Shown in pieces: positions 12,201 to 26,484 of a DNA stretch of 64,000 nt. Origin of the DNA: Centroberyx gerrardi (lineage: Eukaryota; Chordata; Actinopteri; Beryciformes; Berycidae). Position 1 is the first letter of the stretch. Every line of letters begins with the position of its first letter. The position numbers were made by a program, and so were the translations under genes. The stretch lies in NCBI RefSeq assembly GCF_048128805.1, contig NC_136005.1:9722004-9786003 (forward strand), read 5' to 3'. A model generated the notes under the pieces. That model made no database searches. It was not told the DNA's origin and was given only the letters and a program-made list of their open reading frames with translations.

Positions 12201-15200
12201 TATACTGCTGTGTGTGAAGTGATTTCAAGGCCCATATGGATACCGAACTGCTATTCTGGGCTCAAATTGTATCTTAAGTTAGAATAACTAAGATAGGAAA
12301 GAGGAACCTGGCTGGCGACCCTGGATCAGCACTTAGAGAGTCGTTCTAAATGAGGCTGCTGATGAACTGTGTTTTCTAATAGTCTATAACATAAAAGCTG
12401 CCATTTGCTGGACAGTTTATCCAAAGTGCCTAACAGTAGGGATGGGACAATATATCGAAAAGTCAATATATCGCAATGCAAAAATGTCACAATACGTATC
12501 GTGGGGCAGAAAAATGTATCATGATATTAGCTACATTTTATTCTACTGTAGTAATAACAAATTAGATGACTTGCCCATCACAATTTCACAAGCTCTCCAT
12601 CAAAATTACATTATTTGCACTTTGTAATGACATGTTTAAATTGTTGTTTACATTCTAGCAAGCCAGTGCCATTCCTAGAAAGATTTGTGGCTCAGAAAGA
12701 AACATAATTCTGCACAGTCAGATTTTGTTGTCATTGAACTTTTCTTTATTACATCATATCGTGGTTGTATTGAATCGTGAAACCATATCGCTTATCGTAT
12801 CGTGAGATAAGCATATCGTCCCATCACTACCTAACAGTAGCATCCTAACCCTCCTAACCCTGGCAGCGTTAGTGCCATGTTCTACACACTGAGCTATACC
12901 AGATCACTCTGCTACTGTTGTCAGATCAAAGGCTCAGCCACCTTCAGCCTGTGTGTGAAGGACATGATGCCCTTGGATGTGGCAGATCACTTCAGGGGCA
13001 CGGTGAGCATGTGGGCGTCGGTGACCAGCGTGGACGGAAGCAGGCAAACCACATTCGACGACTCCACACCCGTCCATAAACAGCTCATCGACATCAAGTA
13101 CTCCAAGGACACACGCAAACAGTTCAAGCCTGGTCTGCCTTACAAGGGGAAGGTGAGACAACAGAGTTTGGGCACATAATCATATAGTTACTATTGCATC
13201 CAGAAAAATAACCAGCTTTTATATGTAAAAAGGCAGTGGAAAAATCGGCTCCCAATGGGTCAAAGAACATGAAATAGAAAAGGTGGGAAACCGTATAATG
13301 CACAATACAAGTAGTTTATTTGCTATGAATAGTGCTGACAAATACCAGCACTTCAAACCAATAAATGAACCCAAATATATTAGAGCCTATCTGAGTAGCT
13401 GCTGAGTGCTGCTTGTATTCTGGTGGTGACTGTTTGCAATTCTACCATTATTGATAACTCTGCATCTGTCTCTGTCTGTCTCTGCGTCTGTTTTCTGTGT
13501 TTGTCTTTTTCCACCTGGCCTCTCTTAACCCTCTCTCCCACAGATTGAGGTGACCTACCCTGATGGGAGCCCGGCCGATGGGGTGCGGGTGCGTGTGAAG
13601 GCGGAGTTGACGCCCAAGGACAACGTCTACACCAGCGAACTGACCTCCAAGGATGGCCAGGCCACCTTTGAGATCCCCTCCATCCCCACCGCTGCCCAGT
13701 ATGTCTGGCTAGAGGTCAGTGGCTGTGCAACCCCAGAGAGAGCGGGGGTATCGGGAGACGGAGAGTTTTTTCTAATAGTGCTGTGCGATATAAACGGAAA
13801 CATTTTTTTTTTAAATAGTATGATAGCTAAGGGGTTAGAGAGAGACAAAGAGAAACGGGCAGAAAAAGCAAGAAGTTTCATGATTTGAATCAGTAGCTAG
13901 TAGGGATGGGACGATATATCGAAAATCAATATATTGCAGAATATATTGGGGGGCAGAAAAATGAATCGCAATGTTAGCTACATTTTATTCTGCTGTAGTA
14001 ATCACAAATGAGACGGCTTGCCCATCACAATTTCACAAGCTCTCAATCGAAATTACATTATTTGCACTTTGTAATAACATTTTTAAATTGTTGTTTACAT
14101 TCTAGCAAGACAGGCCCATTGCTAGAAAGATTTGTGGCTCAGAAATAAACATATTTCTGCACAGGCAGACTTTGTTGTCATTATTACGTCGTATCGCGGT
14201 TGTATCGAATCATGAACCCCATATCGTGTATCGAATCGTATTGTGAGAAAAGCATATGGTCACATATGTAACTAGTCATATATAGAGGTCATGTATAGGT
14301 CATGTATAGTGTTGCATGGGAGTCTCCACTTTCATACATTGTTACTTTTGAACGGTGAGGCATGGTATGAAGGATAGTATGATTCTGAATGAATCCTATT
14401 TAAGACATTGCATGTTTTGCTTTGCCTGGCATAGACCAAGGTGACATCCATTGAGGGCAAGCCAGCAGGAGACCAGTACCTGCCCAGCTATCTGTCCATC
14501 AGTAGCTGGTACTCTCCCAGCAAGTGTCACATCCAGATCCAGAGCTCCAGCTCCCCGCTCAAGGTAAACACTGCTTTCTTTTGGGCCGAAATTTCCACGG
14601 AAAGTCTGCTGAGCGTGTATGCTGTTTTTCAGCATCATCCTGCCTCACATTCATACAGTTACACAAATTCACGCTTGGGAGCTGCCCAGTACAACCAAAG
14701 TGTTTGTTGTGTGTTTGAGCCACTGAGTAGCTACACAGGAGCAGTTGGAGATTGCTCAAGGACATCTTCCAGGTCTGAGCGAGGGGAGAAGATTATTAAT
14801 TCACTTTCTCCGCTCAGATTTAAATAAAGTTTTGTCAGCAGCTGGCATGAATCCTGTTGCTTTGGGTTCAAACCTCATCTCAGTCCATTTCCAAAATGTC
14901 ATCTAATGCCATCTAAATGCTGAAGGATCATTCTTAACATGATCCCAACGGCATATTTGCGTCTGTCTGTGTGTGTAGGTCGGCCAGGAGGCGGAAGTGG
15001 CTCTGAAGTCCACTTGTCCCTGTAACTTCACCCTGCACTACGAGGTGGCGTCCAGGGGGAACATCGTCCTCTCAGGCCAGCAGTCAGCCAACCTCACAGC
15101 CTCGCACCGAGGAAAGAGGGCAACGGTCACCTTTGACAAGAACATCCACACCACCCACCTGCCTCCTTCCACCTCTGGTCAGTACAGTGCAGGGCTCCAT

Positions 15201-16556
15201 TTCCTGTTAAATGCTTCGACATCACCTTTGTCCATTGGATTTTAATAGAGTAACGATGCACAACAAGACACTCTAAGAAAACCTGTTCATTGGCCCCTGC
15301 TGAATGAAAGAGAGATTCTTCACATCATTCCCACTTAGCTTGTAGGTAGGCAATGGAGAAATGGGATCCCCAAGACAAAAGCAGGGAGGTTCCACTCAAA
15401 GACCCTTAGGCTGTTCACTGGACTCCTGACTTTACAGTGCGGCAATGGAGAGGATTTGCTGTTACGCATTCTCGACAGCACAAGAGCCTGTTATGTTTTT
15501 AGCACTCGTTGGCAAGCGCTGGAAGTTAAAACTATTCAAACTTTTAGCAATAAAGCAGTAGCTAGACCAGCACTTCCCTTAAGCATCTGTTAAGTGCTGT
15601 TACCTAAAAAAGAGGCAGTCAGTGAACACAGGCCTTTATTCCCTCTGATGATCTCTCTTTTCTTCTTAATGGGCTTGATGGAATGTCCCACCCACATTAC
15701 TGTTTTTTTTGTGAGTAAAATGTCACCTTACCACCTTCCTGTGCCCTCTCTTCTGTATGCCCTCTCTTCTGTATGCCAGGTGTCGGAGGCTCCACCCCCC
15801 AGGCGGAGTTGGACAGCTGTGTGTCGTACCTACGTTTCCCTGTCAGCCACGGCATGGCACCGCTCAGCCGCCTGCTGGTCTACTACGTGAGGGAAAACGG
15901 CGAGGGCGTCACGGACAGCTTGCAAATCCCTATCCAGCCCAGCTTCGAGAACCAGGTTTGCATTAGTAATATGTTGAAAAGTAAGGCTTCACGGTACATC
16001 GTAAAAATACAGCGTGAGACCTTCTTCCCTGCTGTCTCCTGCCCTCTGTTTTACTCCACACAGTAGGGCTTTATACTGATACATGATTTATATCAGTGTA
16101 ATTCAATACACTTTTGCAACATACTGGAAACAGAGCAAAAATAGGCCTCTTTTTAAATCTTCGTTTATCCAGGGAATAGTTTGGCCGAGCATTCACCCTC
16201 TTTTTCTGTGCTACACTGCTTGCCATTGACACAATTACACACATCTACATATTGGGAGCTTTCCAGTACAGCCACAGTATACAGCTAGGATAACAAGGGG
16301 CTAAACACCTTGCTGTTGGTTGGATATTAGTTAAGAAATAATTATGGATAAAACCTGGAGAAAAATAATGAGCCCTCCATTCCTGTATGCATACGTTTTG
16401 GAGGTGAGTCCAAGCATCCGTGCACCATCTCTGTCCACAGTCTAATGTCTGTAAACAAACAGCTGTGTTGGCCTGGGAGAGCTCCCCAGTTCCTGCCTGC
16501 ATTAGGTGGAGTTAACTCCCTGAAGTATTTACAGCTCCCTGGTATGCCATTACAAC

Positions 16557-16599
<43 letters not shown>

Positions 16600-19500
16600 G
16601 GTAAAGGAGGGGGGGGGGGGGATTGTGAGGACATGATGAGACAGAGGCCATGTGGGAAGATGAGTGGGGTCGTGACAGGAGAGGATGACAGGTTACGGAG
16701 TGGTGAAAGGAGGGCAGCGGAACCGATTAACGGGGCTAATTTGTGACTGTGTGCTGCTGAAAAATGGTTTTGATGCGTGAAAGTTTATGGCTGACTCTCA
16801 CCCTCCCTCCCTCTCTTTAAGTCCTCTTTCAAAGCCTGTAGTTTTCCACTCTCTGTCCCAGTGTTTCCCCATGGCCTTACTCAAGCATATAGGATTGAGG
16901 CTGTTCTCTCCGTCCCAGCCCTAACACATAAGTTGCCATCAAGCCATTGAGGAACAAAACACTACTAACTATTGATTATACTGAGTGAATCTCACTAAAA
17001 ATTCCTGTCTGCTGTTCTTACACCATTTAATGTGCAATATTTTGGCATAGTGTTAAATGCATTTCGGACTATATTATACTACAGCTTATAATACGGTATG
17101 CATATCATCCATTGCATTGTGTATCTCATGTTGTTTCCCAGGTGTCCGTTTCTCTGTCAGCTAATGAGTCGATGCCTGGGGAAGCCGTGAGCCTGCGTGT
17201 TCGGGGAGAGAGGGGCTCCTGTGTGTGTGTGGCCACTGTGGATAAGAGTCTTTACCTCCTAAAGCCCGACTTCCAGCTCAGTCCAGACAAGGTTGGTCCT
17301 CAGTGTATAAATTGCCTCAGTGTATAAATTGCATTTTAGTATAAAACATGTCCACCTTAGATATGGTTTAATCTTACATTAAAGAAAGAGTGGAAACGCA
17401 CACCAGTATAGGGGAGGTGCTGGCTAATGGGGACAACATCAAAAACTTTCAAGAGGTAGTGTGATATCTGAATGATAAATAATTTTGTATGAGTTATGAG
17501 TGTGCGGCTACCTCTTGAAAGTTTTTAATCTTATATTAAGTGTCAAATTCTTGTTTTTCTTAGAACAAGTAAGAAAAACAATCTTCTATTTTAGTGAGAT
17601 AGTTTCAGTTGTTTTTGCAGTGTGGTCTGCAAATGTAACTTTATTTATCGCTCTCCTTTCTCACTGATATCTCCTTATGTAAACCTTTTCAATCTCAAAA
17701 TGTAAACTTTTGCAAACCTTTTAAGCAAAGAATTTGTAAGCAAGGAATAAACAAAGTAATGAAATAAATTGCTAGATCCATGCATGTGTTTTGTGACACA
17801 TCTTTGTGACTTTTACTTGTAGATTATTTGTTCTCTGGCCATTAGATCAGGAGATATGTCTAACTGTGAGCTGTATATGTGTGTCTGTGCCTGTGTGTGT
17901 GTGTGTGTGCATGTGTGTGTTTCCACTGCACAGGTGTTTAAAGAGCTGGCAGACTTTGATGTGTCGGACGCCTTTGGCATTCCTAAAGATGATGGACACT
18001 TCTGGTGGCCTGGGCTGTCATCGAAGAGACGGAGGCGCTCCTCTGTGTTCCCATGGCACTGGGACATCACCAAGGACGCACGCTTCGCTTTCACAGTGAG
18101 AACACACACTCAGTTATGAGCCCAGGGTGATGATGTATGAATGTTTGAAAAAACTCTTAGCGTGTGCGTATGTGTGTTTCTCTCTGTGCGTTCACCACAG
18201 GAAACAGGGCTGGTTGTGATGACAGACATGGTGAGTCTGAACCACCGGCAGAGCGGAGGGATGTACACAGACGAGGCCGTTCCTGCCTTCCAGCCCCACA
18301 CCTCCACCTTAGTGGCTGCCATGCACTCTCGCCCCACACCCAGGTAAAGCAGAAGCACTCACCATATGCATGTCAGCGGCAGTCTCAGGGTCTTGTTCAT
18401 TTTTACATTTTCATTTTTAGGCATTTATCCAGAGTGACATAGGCTTTGTTCACACTTAGCTTGTTTGGAGCAGTTTATTTGAATTCTGGAGCATTTTGTT
18501 TGGTTCGTTTTGGCAGGTGAGAACAGTGCCGTTTGAACTCAGGTGCACATCAAATAACCTATTAATGCTTAGCTTAAGTTACAGGGACTGGATGTGGATT
18601 TGTTTTGACTGAAAATCTCAAACCCTGTGGAATGACAGGTTACCAAAACTCAGTCCAATAAATCCTTGTTAGTCCATGTGACTTTTGGTTACAAGCCCTG
18701 GTTTGCTTGTAATTGGAAAGTATGAGCCTGAAGGAACCAAATACAAAAATGCAACAAAGTAAACCTTTCCACTATGTTCTGGATCAAAGAAAACAAACTA
18801 TAAGTGTGATTGCACCCCAACAGTGAGTGAGCAGGTTGGGGTTTAGTGTCTTGCTCTGGGACATTTGGCTGCTGATGTAAACATATTGGCTGCTACTGGG
18901 ATCAAACCTTTGACCTTTCTGTTTGGGACAGTCCCTCTAGCCGTTAAGCCACTCTGTATTTTAAATGCATTGCTTATTTCAAAGGAGAGTGGCAAGTCCA
19001 CACTCGGTATTTAATGCAGGTTTGCAGAAATCAACTTATTGATATAGCAGAACCCACACCGTTATGGGTTTTATGTTTTCTGAATACAATGAACTTGAAA
19101 GCAAAGCCACTGGGGTGCAATCATTTGAACAAAGTTTGACCCAAAGCTTTGGCAATTTTCATATTTGTTAAACCTCTAAGTGTTATTTGGAGTAATCTAA
19201 AAAATATATAAAATATACACAGTGAATTTACCTAGATCGACATTCCTTGCACTTGGGTTAAATAAGGTCTCTGAACTGAGAAATAGAGAAGCAGAGAAAA
19301 ACAAGACAAAAGAAATTAGAGTTATTGGGTTGTCCATATTTTAGGTCTACATTCCTTCATGCCATGAATAGCTCTCATTCTAGAGATGAACATTAAACAC
19401 ATGGTGTGACTTAGAGGATGTCGGCGTGGATTTCAGAATAATACATTTTCCAATTATGGCTTTTTATTGTGAGCAGAGCCACAGCTGAGGCCTTTTATTG

Positions 19501-22500
19501 ATGTCAGCTTGTGTTTTGGTTGCAGAGCAGAGAAGCGCAGGCGTACATTTTTCCCGGAGACGTGGGTGTGGCACTGCCTCAATGTCAGGTATTTGAATCT
19601 TTCTAAATATTAAACATGCGTGTGTGTGTGTGTGTGTGTGTGTGTGCATGTGTGTGCATGTGTGTGTGTGTGCGTGTGAGAGCTACCTTTGAGTGGATGG
19701 AGGTTATCTCAGGTGCACCGGATTGTACATACTTAAATGGGATTTGGTCACAGTCCAAAGCTAAAAGCATTGACGAAAGCAGAGGAATGAAGAGGAGAGG
19801 AGAAGACGGGAGGAAGGCTGGAAGAGCGAGGGAAAGACAGGAAAAGAAAGGACAAAAGGCCATAAAAGTAGTGTAGAGATGAGAGGAGGGGAAAGTGTGG
19901 AGATGAGAGGAGGGTAAAACAGGAGGAGAAAGGAGAAGAGGTGGTGCTGTACAGAAAGTGTGGAGATGAGAAGAGGGTTTGCGAGGAAAAGAAAGGAGAG
20001 GAAGAAGGCTTGGAAAGAAGATGGGAAGACGGGATAAAAAAAAGAGGAGAGCTGGAAGAGAAAGTGTGGAGATGAGAGATGGCGGGGAAGTGAGGAGAGG
20101 AGAGGAAAAGAAGACAGAGGTGCAAGTGAAGCCTGTATGTGAGAAGTGGGATATTCCATCACTCCAGCAGCGTCCAGTATTTCCTCCCACTGGGTGTGAA
20201 TGTGCCTCATTTAAATTGGGCTATCTTGGAACAGCCTGTCACTTTCTCAACAGCTCCTTCCATTCATTTTCAGCCAATATAAATGAACTGCCCATAGATT
20301 TCCATATGCTTGATTCCTTTGGGCAGGACTTCAGCTCTGCCTAATTTCCTATGTAGTCCAAAGCTTTGATTTCCCTTAACGTGTATTAAAGTGGATTTTG
20401 GGCAACTTTGATCAAAAGGAAGGGCGTACATGCAGTTTATTATACCCTGTGACAGTTTGCCAAGACCAACATTAAATATGTGTTGCCAATAATGATCTCA
20501 GCCCGCTTCATTCAAAGAAACAGATTGGGTCAACACCTGACTGTTCCTCACACCTATCCATTATAGAGTGTTTATAATAGTTATATTGGTGCAGGTGTTG
20601 GTGTTGACACAGGTGCGTCCGACATAAAAGTAATCTGCAGTGTTTTATCAATCCTGTCCTTGTTGTTTCTGCCTTTTTCAGTGGTATTACTTGTGTTTAA
20701 TAAAAGCGTGAAGCCATGCTGAAATCTTTTCACTTCAATGTACATTTAAGTTGATCTCAACATGTGTCACTGGCAGCGCTGAAAGCGGGGAAGCTGAGCT
20801 GCGATTAGACGTGCCCGATTCCATCACCACCTGGGTGACGGAAGCCATTGGCCTGTCAGAAGAGAAGGGGCTGGGCTTAGCGAAGAGGGCGGAGCTTCGC
20901 ACCTTCAAGCCGTTCTTTGTTGACTTCACGTTGCCCTACAGCGTGATCAGAGGGGAGCAGACCAAAGTTCCCCTCACTGTCTACAACTACCTGCCGACCT
21001 GTTCTGAGGTGAGGAGGCGAGGGCAGATGGACAGGAAACATAATAGTTACTTTTCCACAGCACAGCAAATGTGTAATAAGGCTAATCAGCAGTTGGCTGG
21101 TGCTTAGACAGAACCCAGTTCCCACATCCTACTGAGAAAGCTTGTTTGCCTTCTCACAGTGCAAACTTTACACTCTTCACCCAAACCATAGTCCTGAAGA
21201 TGCCAATAATAGCATTAGTTCAAAATCATTTTACATCATTTTATACAAGTCATTGTATATTTCTGCATTTTGCATGCCAAAATAGTTCTGATGTCAAAAC
21301 TATGTGACAGTGGCTGCTACCACCCTTGTACAATATTGTCCATCAAAGGGAGGTAATCATACTGGTCAGTCATACATACGTTCTGTGCAACTAAATACAG
21401 AGGCAAAAGAGTCCTGCACATTCCCGATGTGCCATGCACAATGAGCCTAAATGGAGCCTTGCTATAGGAAAGTTATTGGTAGCCATGAGGCCCAGGGGCA
21501 ATGAGGGATGGGTGGCGGCAGCCAAGGAGGGCATAGGTTTGTAATGTGAAGCCATGAGGTCAGTCCAGAAGTATGTTTTGGCGCTCACTTCGAGGAACCC
21601 TCTTTGTTCTGTCTTGGCCATAAATGGGTCCATCCTGCGCTTCACACAGATGACATCATGATGTTCGCAGATGAGCCTGTTAAATGGCCTGTGCGTGCGC
21701 TGCCGTAACGTCATGTTAGGTGATTATGCAAACCAGCGTAGCCCGTTCTTTGATATCCACCCCGGCAACATGTGATTCCTATATTTTCTGCTATGTTATT
21801 TACGACTGGTGGCGTGTGGATGAAGAACAGTGAAAAGATCCGACTGCATTACTGAGCCCTCTGTGAAAATTGGACGATGAGTGGAACTTAATCCTTCGGG
21901 GAGCTTGAGAAGCATGAGTCAGTCAGCATGGAAAATTCACAATGTGATTTAGAAAGTCTCTCCCAATGCTTTTAGAGCTTTGAGGAGAACACACTATATG
22001 AGGGAGGGGCGTGCCGGGCAGATATGACGCCATTATAGCCTGTCAGAGGAGATCCACTGTGTCTGAGTGTAATACACCTCTCCTCTCCTCTCCTCCCCTC
22101 CCCTATATTCTCCTCTGCTCTCCTCTCCCTCTCCCTTTACAGGTTCATGTTAAAGTCTCAGTTCCCAAGGGCATCAAGTTCGTGGGCCACCCAGGAAAGC
22201 ACCATCTAACCAGGAAGAAGTGTGTGGCTCCAGGAGAGGCCACACCCACATCCATCGTACTGTCGTTCACTGAACTGGGGGCCGCTAACATCACAGGTAT
22301 TTTTGATCTTAATGGGAACCAAGACATGTCTTTCATTCATTGTCAAATATTAGTATTTCATGAGTTTAAATACTATATTAATGAGTCATCTATTAGCACA
22401 TTGTGATTGTTCTCGTAAAACATATCTTCTAAAAGACAGATTTATGGTTTGTATTATTGTGAAAAGCAACATTAACTATGAATCTTCACACCTCTTTCAC

Positions 22501-25500
22501 ATCTCACAATCCTTTTCACATGTTCAGAAAGAACTATATGAAACTGAGTGGGAGTTCCAGTCCAGAAAAAAAGAGGAAGAGGGTATTTTTTAGTGACTTT
22601 CAACGTCATGCATTTGTTTCTCAAAAAACAACATATGTGACAGATGACAAGACACAGATGTTGTATTTGTCAAAAAACAAAAGTCATGACAGCAGACAGA
22701 CAGACAGAAATATAAATTTTAACATCGTTGTTATAGGGGCAGCTCCTTATATGGTGTCTGCCTTCCCCCTCTTAATAGTCGCATCCTTTCCCTCCATTTC
22801 TGTCTATGTGCTGAGGGACTGTGCAGAGTCTATAGTGTTGAATTGGTCTCAGAAATAAAACTACTATGCACACTGCTATAATGATCCCATTCAGTGTTTA
22901 TTTTGTCCACAAAAATCAGCATTTGGATTGTGAAGGATCTTCAGTGGGATTATGATGCTCATGTAAACAAATACAGATTGGACTGTTCTGGGCCATGAAA
23001 ATAGCATTATCTGAATTCTTAAGGGGCATGCCACTTTAAAACAATAGCAGCCTTTCACCAGGGCTGCTGTCCACTCAGTGTGATGCCTTACTAAAGGGCA
23101 AGCCTTTGACTTAGGAGAGCTCTGCTGGCCAAGGAGCTCAGCTGTGTGTGATCTGGTCACCCACCCAGAGTTACAAACAGTCCCCTCCAGAGTGCATGTG
23201 AGAACAAAGCAGGCCAGCAGCGGGGGAGCAGCCAGGGCCTTGCTGTGACACTCAGTGGCATGTTGATGAGTTTGCAGGTCACTGGCGGTCAATGGGCCCC
23301 CCACGGCCCCTCTCCCAGTCCCCTGGCCCCTAGTCTTTCCCTCTCACTACACACACACAAAGAGACGCCGCTGGCACAGGGCCACGTTTCCAATGTGCTC
23401 CTCAGCAAGAGAACTAGGAGTCCTCTTACAGACATGTTTGTGTTGTGTAATGTATGTTGCGCTAGATGTACAAAACTTCATGCCTGAGAGACATCAAACG
23501 TATGGTCTTACCAAACTATTAGTGGTTTCACTAACACTTTTTGATGTTTGCTTGAAATCCCTTGACTGTATGTGTAGCCATAATGAGATATGCTTTACAT
23601 TTTGGCCATTTATCCACCCCCCTGTAAAGAGTGACTTATAATAAGTGCTACAGTGGGATAAGTCTAAATATCTAGATTGGCAACACTACAAACAGCCAAG
23701 TGCAAGGAGCGCAAAGGTCAAAACATTAGTGCCAAACAAAAGGAGTAACAAACTGTTTTGCAAGAATATTCTTGTATAACAGAGAAGTACTTGGGAAAGA
23801 TAATAATAAGATATTTGAAGTGAGAGAAGGTAGTCTCATTTTACTCTCTGCTGCCCCAATAGCCCGTGCCATTGCCTACAGTGAACCAAGCTGCTGTTCG
23901 GATGGTCTCCAGACAGGCAAAACAGGCAACGACTTGGACGACAGAAGGACCCCAACTGGGCTGGACTACGTCCGCAGGAGTGTCCTGGTGGAGGTAAAAC
24001 ATGTTGATGTTGATGTTACACATCGATCAATGTTGCTGAATAGAAAGCACTCACTTGCATCACCTATTGGATGTAGGTAACATTAGATAAGAGTGCTGTT
24101 AAGATTAATACACCTCACCTCTCTTTCTCCTCATCTTTTCTTTGTCCTGATCTATCCCTCTTTCTCCCTTCTCTTTCTCTTTCTCTTCTCTCTCTCTGTC
24201 TCTCTTTGCAGCCAGAAGGCCTACCCAGAGAATACACCTACAGTGTCTTCTTCTGTCCCAATGGTCAGTGCAGCTATGTTTTTGTGATATACAGGGATGT
24301 GCTTTTTCAGGGTTTTTCGGAATTTCCAGTTTTTTGAACATACAATTCACATTCAATTCTAATGGGAGATTATTTTTTTGTGTCCCTGACAACGTCGCTA
24401 ATTAGTCCAATTCTGTCAACTTTGCAAGTTTATGCATAATATACCGGTGCCACTATTATTAACACTGTAAACTTGACTAGACCAAGTACCTGAGTGTAAT
24501 TTCATTCTCAGAGAGGATCCACATCTCCACCCCCAACAAGTATGAGTACCAGTATGTGAAAAAGCCGGCCAGGATGACCCAGTTCCAGGTGGCGGTAAAG
24601 ACCCACAACGATGCCCACTTTGCCCTCTCTGCCAGCCCTCACGACAGCGCAGAGATGCTGGAGATCGTACTGGGTGGCAGGCAAAACACTCGCTCCTGGA
24701 TATCCTTGGGCAAGATGGGCGATCCCCTGGTCAGTGCCCCCACGCCAGGCATCCTGTCCTGGGATGAGTTCCGCAGCTTCTGGATCAGCTGGAAGGGGGG
24801 TGTGGTACAGGTAAGGAGATGAGAGGCCTCTGAAAGAAAATATTTGGAAAGAAGATAAGGTCTAGCGCTGTACAAACAAACACAGTATATGTGTTTGTAG
24901 TACCAGAATACTTTTCTGCCATCATAATTGTTTAACCTTCCTCATTCTCCTTTGGGACATAAGGTCGCAGTGGCCCCAGTGGGTCGAGGGCGGGATGAAT
25001 AGCGGTATATGAGGTGGTTTAGGGTGATAGACTTGCAACAGTGGATGGGCTGTTCAGGGGGAGAACAGATGAGTGTACAATGTATAGATGGATGGAGGGC
25101 ACTGCAGTAGCGAGGGCAACAGATTGTGTTTGGATAGTGAGTGGATGTGCAGACACCGTTTAGGAGGAGAGAGCGAGAGAGACTGGGCAGGCCACAGGGT
25201 CTGTGTGTTAGGAGGACTGGCGCCACTTTTACTGGCGTGCCTGCCTGTGAGGTCACGCTTAACGGGCTGATGTCAGCGAGGACACTCGGTGATCCATGGC
25301 CTGGTGCTCGCATGGCGCTCGCTGGCTGGCACACTGCTCCCCAGCCCCAGCCCCAGCATTAGCCTCGCACCATTCACCAAAGGGAGCAATTAAAAGCCCG
25401 CAGTAGAGCACCGTATATTATGGCCCAATAGGATTCATTTATTTTCTTAGGGACTGATTGCGTTTTGGGGTTGGATGAGCTGTGGGGCTCGGCTGTGCAT

Positions 25501-26439
25501 GGTCTTTGGTTTAATGTGATTACGAAATGAAACCCTGAAATACCAGAGAGGAAATGTGCTCTAAATGGGTCTGTGTGTGTGTGTTTGTGTTTGTGTGTGG
25601 GAGGTGGGTGAATCAGACTGGCATCGCCAAAACACTTGGCAGATGGACATTATTAGTGCTCAGTATGGGGCAATCCAAAAACAGCACCAGTTGCTTTCTA
25701 AGTGGATTCATTGCTTTCTAATTTTTTGTTGTTGACTTTCACAGTGGTCCTTGAAGAGCGCTATTTGAGTTTGTGTTGCAATCTGATTCTTATGGGGTGC
25801 AGGAGTTGTAATACAACCAAAGCCCAAGGCAAAGAACACTAGTAATACAATATTGTGGACTATTATTCACAAATATTTATTCTTCCATTTCTAAATGAAT
25901 CGGTCATTGAGAAGGATTTGCCTTTAATCTCTCTGCATGATTTGCTCTAGGTGGGCCATGGTCTACAACCATCCAATGAATCGGTGATCCTCCAGTGGGC
26001 GGGCCAGCTCCCTGGCCAGGTTTGACTCCTTTGTGACATTTATATTCTGGTCGCCATAATTTTCCTTTGGGGATCATTAAAGCTATCATTAATTTGTTCA
26101 TACAGGTACGTCACATAGGCTTCTCGACAGGCTGGGGTTCAGTAGGGGAGTTTAAGATCTGGAGGAAGGAAGATTCTGATGAGAACCACAACGAGGCCTT
26201 CACCCTGGGGGTTCCTCACAACGTGGTGCCTGGATCTGAGAGGGCCACTGCATCCATGATCGGTAAATTTGTTTATGTGTACATGCATATGTTTCTGTGT
26301 GTGTAAGCAAGAGAATTGCCTTAGTCATTATTTCCATCATACTCTATCGACATCCTTAGGCTTGGACTTGGATAGATCAAGCCTCTACATGCATCTAACT
26401 AAAATACTTTTGCAGTGTTGCATTGTTGGTTAAGTGTTT

Positions 26440-26484
<45 letters not shown>

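Noticed and set aside
19603..20210. A 195-residue minus-strand ORF rich in Ser, Leu and Pro
   Set aside because: It spans a (GT)n tract and a polypurine tract. Its composition follows the repeat and not coding constraint.
23863..23993. Calling the interrupted CPAMD8 frame a pseudogene
   Set aside because: All apparent breaks are introns. The 43 exons join with consistent phases and no internal stop.
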